DNA of 64,000 bases from Tubulanus polymorphus. Lineage: Eukaryota; Nemertea; Palaeonemertea; Tubulaniformes; Tubulanidae. Of the stretch, positions 57,826 to 64,000 are shown piece after piece. A model generated the notes under the pieces. That model saw only the letters and a program-made list of their open reading frames with translations, had not been told where the DNA came from and did no database searches. The first letter of the stretch is position 1; each line of letters starts with the position of its first letter. The position numbers were made by a program, and so were the translations under genes. The stretch is taken from contig NC_134031.1 in assembly GCF_964204645.1 (NCBI RefSeq), positions 186,001-250,000 on the forward strand, read 5' to 3'.

Positions 57826-59524
57826 TTTTGTATTTATTAATTTATTGTGAAATAAATCAGTTTATTTTATTTTATTTTATTAATATTGAGTCTAGTTCTA
57901 CAGTGGTTTGGAGTATGTTGGACAAGTTGCAGTATAGCACTAGGACTCTGGAGTCAGAGTGCAGCCTCGGACCCCAGTCACTGATCAGCCAATCCTGACC
58001 AGTCCATCACTGAACCGGGGCTGCAGTTGCTCAAAACTGGCAGATAAATACCACAGAAACAATGAACTTTTAATTGTCACTGTGTCAACTGTTTACAATT
58101 CAATAGTGATTTGGCTTCAAGCAAAATGCGGGAGTCAGTGGTGGCCCCTTTGAATTGGCGTCCCGTCGACTGTAGTAATATCTACAGACTCCGAATCAAA
58201 GATCGTCTGAAAGAAAAGTGAGATTCTCATCTATGAATGGTGGCTTTAAAGTCTTAAATCAAGAGAATGGTTTTATTAGCATTTGAAACAATACAGCCCG
58301 CCACTGAAAGAATAGTAATCTCAACCGTCTAGTGCTGCCCCTATGTATAACGATAGCGGAAAAAACGTGAACTAACATAATACTCGCTTGCCAGACACTT
58401 TTTACGGCCGTACTGGACAAACTATTTACCGACTTGCGGGCCGGAATCAGAGAAAATTCTCAAACTCTTTGAAAACAGCACTGAAACTAATCAACTGGTG
58501 ATTCTTATATAAAAGAAGAGTTTTAAAAGAATAAATTTGTATCAGGGTATTTCTAGTGAGGTCGGCGATGATATAATGATAATTCATTGGTAAGCAATGG
58601 TTTTTGCTAATAAATAGAATAAAGTAACCCAAAAAGATATAGAAATACCATCTAAAATTAAGGGAAGATTCATTATATCATATTGTATTAGAATAAGGCG
58701 ACAAACTGGTCCGTATTGTAGGAAATTCATATTCCTCCGGCAGTGCATTATTATTTTAGTTCACAGAAATTCCACTATCGTTATTCATAGGGGCAGCACC
58801 GTACGGTTGAGATCTAACACAGCCTAGCCATTCTACTGTGGCATGTGAGTAGTACAGCTATTTTTTAAATGTCAAAATTCATGTATTATTCAACAGAAAT
58901 GAAAGTTCAAAAATAAAAAAGAGCACTTTTCAGCACTAATTGACATCTTAATGGAAACAAACTGTCGATGATCGAATACAGTTATTCGCTATGGGTCTAG
59001 AAACCACTGACCCTCCCCAGCTGGACCTGATACAGCCATGAATCCATCAAATAAAAGACATTGTTTTTTTACATATAACAATTTATAATTCAGTGAATTC
59101 CATACATTATTATGATCAATGTTTTACAGTTTTTGTGTTTCTACCACAAACAATTATTTAATTACATTTAATTTATTTTTTATCTTTTTTTTAAATTATT
59201 ATTTACATGATTAATTTTACACATGATATCAATTAATTAATATTTTAAAAACATCACTTTCTCAAAATGAAGGAAGTGATTTATTTCTATTCTATTCCAA
59301 TTGTTTTTCTATGGCTTGAATTCAGGTGCAGCAAACAGCAGTTATTAATATATTGTATAAAATGTGTCCATAGATATTCAACTTAGAAGAATCTAATTAT
59401 ATGAAGGTTCAGTCAGACTTGTTGAAACTCGGGAGTTGATGAGCCCAGTTTAGTGTGGAACTAGGCCTACTTTTAATTGTTGAGCCCAGAATCCAGTTCC
59501 ACAGTCCCGGACCCAGTTCCATAT

Positions 59525-59875
59525 GAACTGTAGAACTCGACTGGTTCCTGCTGAGGCCCTACTGTAGAACTCAACTGGTTCCTGCTGAGGCCCTACTGTA
59601 GAACTCGACTAGTTCCTGCTGAGGCCCTACTGTAGAACTCGACTGGTTCCTGCTGAGGCCCTACTGTAGAACTCAACCGGTTCCTGCTGAGGCCCTACTG
59701 TAGAACTCGACTGGTTCCTGCTGAGGCCCTACTGTAGAACTGGACTGGTTCCTGCTGAGGCCCTACTGTAGAACTCGACTGGTTCCTGCTGAGGCCCTAC
59801 TGTAGAACTCAACTGGTTCCTGCTGAGGCCCTACTGTAGAACTCGACTGGTTCCTGCTCAGGCCCTACTGCTGAT
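59525..59875 (+). repeat. 34-bp minisatellite TGTAGAACTCGACTGGTTCC
   Basis: About ten copies of TGTAGAACTCGACTGGTTCC plus TGCTGAGGCCCTAC. It starts directly after a CAGTTCCACAGTCCCGGACC word. Confidence 0.93.
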
Positions 59876-59974
59876 TATGTGAATTGATGTCCTGCATTTA
59901 TCAAATCTAACAGAAAATAAAAACTTGAAACAAAAAAAAAAACAAACGACGACAATAGAAATTACAATACATAG

Positions 59975-60162
59975 CCTCAAACAGCAGCCTCACATAGCGG
60001 CCTCAAATATCAGCCTCACACAGCGGCCTCAAATATCAGCCTCACATAGCGGCCTCAAATATCAGCCTCACACAGCGGCCTCAAATATCAGCCTCACACA
60101 GCGGCCTTAAATATCAGCCTCACACATTGGCCTCAAATATCAGCCTCACACATTGGCCTCAT
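59975..60162 (+). repeat. 26-bp minisatellite CAGCCTCACACAGCGGCCTC
   Basis: About seven copies of CAGCCTCACACAGCGGCCTC plus AAATAT. Confidence 0.92.
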
Positions 60163-61489
60163 GAGCAGAAAATAACAAAACATATCATTAGAGAAAATAT
60201 CTACATTAGACAGCAACGATTTCTTCAAAATAACCTCACCTTAATCAGGGGCAGGGTAGGCGTGGGTGGTGGGTATTCCCAGTTCAGTCTGTTATAACAT
60301 ACAGTCATCATTGATACCAATTAGTATTATAGGTGTTGCCAAAGTAACGCTATTATTTACTAATTAAGAATTAGCCAAACCTTGATCAAACTGAACAATA
60401 ATTCCATCGTTTAAAATGGCCATTTCATTGTCACATCATAATTTTTGGATGTTATAACAGACTAACTAACTGTATAGGGCAATAACTAGTGATCAGACTA
60501 TAACTGCTGTAAGTGAATGAAGCCCCTAGAATTCAATATCAATCTTACAGTGATTCTGTGCGCTGTACGAACACGACAGACTTCAGCTGCCTTACAATAA
60601 TCATTATTATATCAATAATTAGCCTCATAATTAATTATTAATCAATTAAACATTGACACAAAAAACTAAAACTCCTTCAAATTGCGATTGACGAAGTTTT
60701 AGTAAAATAATAATAACTTAAAAACAAATATTATCTTGAATTAACTAATAATAATCTATTGGATATTAAAATTACGTTTCTAGGTCGCGGTGACCTATAA
60801 AATCTGTATGAATTACCCGCAAAAATTCAGGTATAACATCAACAATTCCCCGATTCCCCCATCCCTGGTTTACTATTACCCTCTTCCCCGTATTACAACG
60901 TTCTCCGTGCCTGTTTTACAATTACCCCTTCCTGCATCCCCGCTTTATAAGTGGGACAGCGTCCTCTAGAATAGGACCCGTGACAACTAGTGCTCCCCCC
61001 TTCCCCATGTGTTAACCCCTAAACTCAGCAACACTTCGCTTAATCCTCTCAGTTCCTGAGGAGCCTGATGTCTCTCAACCAGAGCGCTAGAATCTGGTGA
61101 TCTAACATTGATCTTAGGTCTATCCGTGTTTAAAACTATCCAACCCATACCAAAAAACAGTTAATTCCTAAACAGTTGTTATTGTTGTGTGATTATTTAT
61201 AAACACATGTAACATGTGAATGTGTTATATAAACATGTGATACACAGTAATCAATAATAAAACAACTGTGAATAAAACTGACCAGAATGTTATCAAAAAC
61301 CCGTCCGTCAAAAACTATCCATCCATGCACTTCTACTGTGTGTCAGTACGTCTGCCAGTGCAGGGCCAAATCTTGGAAAATAGGAAGGCAGGATTCTTCG
61401 AGAAAAGGAAGGACATCCTCGCATCACGCAGCAACGCCGAGGGCCACAAACATCTATTTTCTCGAGGATGAGTTTCAAATTTATACCCG

Positions 61490-61590
61490 GTCTGGACCCC
61501 TGAAACGACCCCTAGTTGTGGACCCCTGAAACGACCCCTAGTTGTGGACCCCTGAAACGACCCCTAGTTGTGAACCCCTGAAACGACCCT
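61490..61590 (+). repeat. 26-bp repeat GGACCCCTGAAACGACCCCT
   Basis: Four copies of GGACCCCTGAAACGACCCCT plus AGTTGT, just downstream of the MAP2K7 stop codon. Confidence 0.9.
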
Positions 61591-61616
61591 TAGTTCCACC
61601 CCTGCAGTATTTAACG

Positions 61617-64000
61617 CTATGATACGCCGGCAGCACTAGTGGCGCCGCCGCTGGTGAATTCAATCATCTGTCTGACTCCGAGGTACCACGACGCCACATC
61701 TACATATATCATCTCGTAATGTAAAATAAACCCGTGCTCCAATAATTTACGATATTTCGGTCGTTTGTGAAAATCTTTCGTTAAACTGAAAAATATTCAA
61801 AATTCAAATCCAATTATTGTTAACTGTTTATCGATGGATTTGAATGTTATTTCAACGGGACTCGATTCTTACCAATCAGTGACGAATGAACAGAAATGCA
61901 ATGAAAAACCTCGACCCGCCGGTAAAGATGGCGGATCTTCCTGTAAAACTCGCGTTAGCACCTCAAAATCTGTTTTACAATTTTTATATGGAAATTCACC
62001 AGTTGCGAGTTCCACCTACAATTAAACAGAATATTCATTAGGGGCAAATGGAGACGGAGTTCTTTGGGGCATAGTTGAGTTCTGTGGGGCATAGTAGTTC
62101 TGTGGGGCTGCTAGGGGTAGTTGGGCTCAGTGGGCTGCTGGGTTTAGTTGCCCTGTAAGGCCCAGTGAGCCACTAGGTCCATTTTGGCCCTGTAGGGCCT
62201 GGTTGAGCTCTGTGCAGCCCGTGGGCTGGTGGGTCCCTGTAAGGCTTGGTTGAGCTCTGTACAGCCCGTGGGCTGTTAGGTCCCTGTAAGACCTGGTTGA
62301 GCTCTGTACGGCCTGTGGGCTGGTGGGTCCCTGTAAGACCTGGTTGAGCTCTGTACGGCCCGGTGGGCTGGTGGGTCCCTGTAAGGCTTGGTTGAGCTCT
62401 GTACGGCCTGTGGGCTGGTGGGTCCCTGTAAGACCTGGTTGAGCTCTGTACGGCCTGTGGGCTGGTGGGTCCCTGTAAGACCTGGTTGAGCTCTGTACGG
62501 CCCGGTGGGCTGGTGGGTCCCTGTAAGGCTTGGTTGAGCTCTGTACGGCCTGTGGGCTGGTGGGTCCCTGTAAGGCCTGGTTGAGCTCTGTACGGCCCGG
62601 TGGGCTGGTGGGTCCCTGTAAGGCTTGGTTGAGCTCTGTACGGCCTGTGGGCTGGTGGGTCCCTGTAAGGCCTGGTTGAGCTCTGTACGGCCCGGTGGGC
62701 TGGTGGGTCCCTGTAAGGCTTGGTTGAGCTCTGTACGGCCTGTGGGCTGGTGGGTCCCTGTAAGGCCTGGTTGAGCTCTGTACGGCCCGGTGGGCTGGTG
62801 GGTCCCTGTAAGGCCTGGTTGGGCTCTGTACGGCCCGGTGGGCTGGTGGGTCCCTGTAAGACCTGGTTGAGCTCTGTACGGCCCGGTGGGCTGGTGGGTC
62901 CCTGTAAGACCTGGTTGAGCTCTGTACGGCCCGGTGGGCTGGTGGGTCCCTGTAAGACCTGGTTGAGCTCTGTACGGCCCGGTGGGCTGGTGGGTCCCTG
63001 TAAGGCCTGGTTGGGCTCTGTACGGCCCTGTGGGCTGGTGGGTCCCTGTAAGGCCTGGTTGGGCTCTGTACGGCCCGGTGGGCTGGTGGGTCCCTGTAAG
63101 ACCTGGTTGAGCTCTGTACGGCCCTGTGGGCTGGTGGGTCCCTGTAAGACCTGGTTGAGCTCTGTACAGCCCGTGGGCTGGTGGGTCCCTGTAAGACCTG
63201 GTTGAGCTCTGTACGGCCCGTGGGCTGGTGGGTCCCTGTAAGACCTGGTTGAGCTCTGTACGGCCCTGTGGGCTGGTGGGTCCCTGTAAGACCTGGTTGA
63301 GCTCTGTACGGCCCTGTGGGCTGGTGGGTCCCTGTAAGACCTGGTTGAGCTCTGTACAGCCCGTGGGCTGGTGGGTCCCTGTAAGACCTGGTTGAGCTCT
63401 GTACAGCCCGTGGGCTGGTGGGTCCCTGTAAGACCTGGTTGAGCTCTGTACGGCCCTGTGGGCTGGTGGGTCCCTGTAAGACCTGGTTGAGCTCTGTACG
63501 GCCCTGTGGGCTGGTGGGTCCCTGTAAGACCTGGTTGAGCTCTGTACAGCCCGTGGGCTGGTGGGTCCCTGTAAGACCTGGTTGAGCTCTGTACAGCCCG
63601 TGGGCTGGTGGGTCCCTGTAAGACCTGGTTGAGCTCTGTACGGCCCGTGGGCTGGTGGGTCCCTGTAAGACCTGGTTGAGCTCTGTACAGCCCGTGGGCT
63701 GGTGGGTCCCTGTAAGACCTGGTTGGGCTCTGTACGGCCCTGTGGGCTGGTGGGTCCCTGTAAGACCTGGTTGGGCTCTGTACGGCCCTGTGGGCTGGTG
63801 GGTCCCTGTAAGACCTGGTAGGTGTACGTACCAATGAGATACCTAAACTCCAAACATCAGCTCTGATATCATAATCTGGTTTAGTTGGATTTGGGGGATC
63901 AATTCTTTCAGGCTGAAAATAAACAAAAATATTTCATCAAATATCTCACAGGGCAGATAATGTCCTAGTCCTAGTCCGGTATTTACTCACAGCCATATAC
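61617..64000 (-). CDS. MAP2K7: MAP kinase kinase 7 (MKK7 / hemipterous), 3' part
   Basis: Minus-strand exons: 64000-63991 (partial, encodes YMA), 63912-63832, 62015-61873 and 61785-61617 (stop TAG 61619-61617). Phases agree. The joined protein reads YMA/PERIDPPNPTKPDYDIRA, DVWSLGISL/VELATGEFPYK, NCKTDFEVLTRVLQEDPPSL and LTKDFHKRPKYRKLLEHGF, a close match to MKK7 kinase subdomains VIII to XI. The C-terminus keeps the DVD docking site (VDVASWYLG), which binds upstream MAP3Ks. The enzyme is a dual-specificity kinase that activates JNK. The N-terminal half lies beyond the right edge. Both retained exons near the 61.6-62.0 kb region are under 170 nt, and an opposite-strand open frame there is only a shadow. 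Confidence 0.95.
62050..63822 (-). repeat. 47/48-bp minisatellite filling a MAP2K7 intron (about 1.7 kb)
   Basis: About 35 copies of a unit GGTGGGTCCCTGTAAGACCT, GGTTGAGCTCTGTACGGCCC and GGTGGGCT, with CCTG/CCCG/CCCGG, GACC/GGCC/GGCT and GAGC/GGGC variants. It occupies nearly all of the intron 62016-63831, ending about 10 bp from the donor of the PERIDPP exon. Stop-free frames over 500 codons on the minus strand are a by-product. Confidence 0.95.

Larger units (their letters stand above)
57023..59303 (+). repeat. Copy 2 of the tandem duplication
   Basis: Begins TTAGTTAGGTTTTTAGC and ends ATTCTATTCCAATTG, like copy 1. Outside the pyrimidine tract and an 11-bp insertion near 58660, differences are only a handful of substitutions, so the event is recent. 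Compared with copy 1 the offset is 2174 bp before the pyrimidine tract, 2270 after it and 2281 after the insertion. Confidence 0.92.
59304..61610. other. Intergenic stretch between the REV1 duplicate and MAP2K7
   Basis: Apart from three tandem arrays it is AT-rich without supportable genes. A 67-codon frame at 61268-61471 lies in the presumed 3' flank of MAP2K7 and has no recognised domain. No clear minus-strand polyadenylation signal was found near 61617. Confidence 0.5.

Noticed and set aside
61268-61529. Overlapping 67- and 80-codon plus-strand frames downstream of MAP2K7
   Set aside because: Two frames of similar length overlap, neither resembles a known family, and the end runs into a 26-bp repeat. 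A decayed transposon fragment is possible but not supported.
61834-62025. Plus-strand 63-codon open frame
   Set aside because: It is the complement of the MAP2K7 exon 61873-62015, which has clear kinase homology on the minus strand.
62173-63853. 500-codon minus-strand frames rich in TGTHQPTG and RTELNQ
   Set aside because: They lie in the MAP2K7 intron array between two recognised kinase exons whose phases join exactly when the array is removed.

Overview
This is animal nuclear DNA. Genes are split into many short exons with GT..AG borders, polyadenylation signals are present, and the gene content (ephexin-type RhoGEF, DNAJC11, TRIM-NHL, REV1, MAP2K7) is metazoan. AT-rich spacers, compact introns and protein divergence suggest an invertebrate, most likely a lophotrochozoan; the species cannot be read from the sequence. 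All exon models were built by hand from splice borders, continuous reading phase and recognised protein families.

Layout. 1-96 is the 3' coding end of an unidentified plus-strand gene. 1358-9724 is an 18-exon ephexin-family RhoGEF (about 1594 aa). 10.4-13.4 kb is a composite repeat block with foldback elements and tRNA B-box-like tandem units. 13516-17748 is a 15-exon DNAJC11 (about 560 aa). 18516-18704 is a possible small ORF. 22110-27490 (minus) is a two-exon TRIM-NHL E3 ligase (about 709 aa). 27.5-47.0 kb has no gene I can support and is packed with minisatellites. 47012-55555 is a 19-exon REV1 (about 1372 aa), followed at 57.0-59.3 kb by a near-identical tandem copy of its last two exons and 3' flank. 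61617-64000 (minus) is the 3' part of MAP2K7 and runs off the right edge.

The dominant structural feature is minisatellite expansion: roughly fifty tandem arrays with 12-76 bp units, in intergenic DNA, introns and coding exons. Two coding arrays are notable. A 39-bp array in the RhoGEF encodes a run of YLDM motifs, which fit the PI3K p85 SH2 consensus YxxM. A 51-bp array in REV1 adds a long spacer between the BRCT domain and the polymerase core. Two REV1 intron arrays carry copies of the adjoining exon border, so they repeat a splice acceptor or a splice donor.

The genes do not form an operon or a single pathway. RhoGEF and MAP2K7 belong to Rho and JNK signalling, DNAJC11 to mitochondrial membrane organisation, TRIM-NHL to ubiquitination, and REV1 to translesion DNA synthesis.
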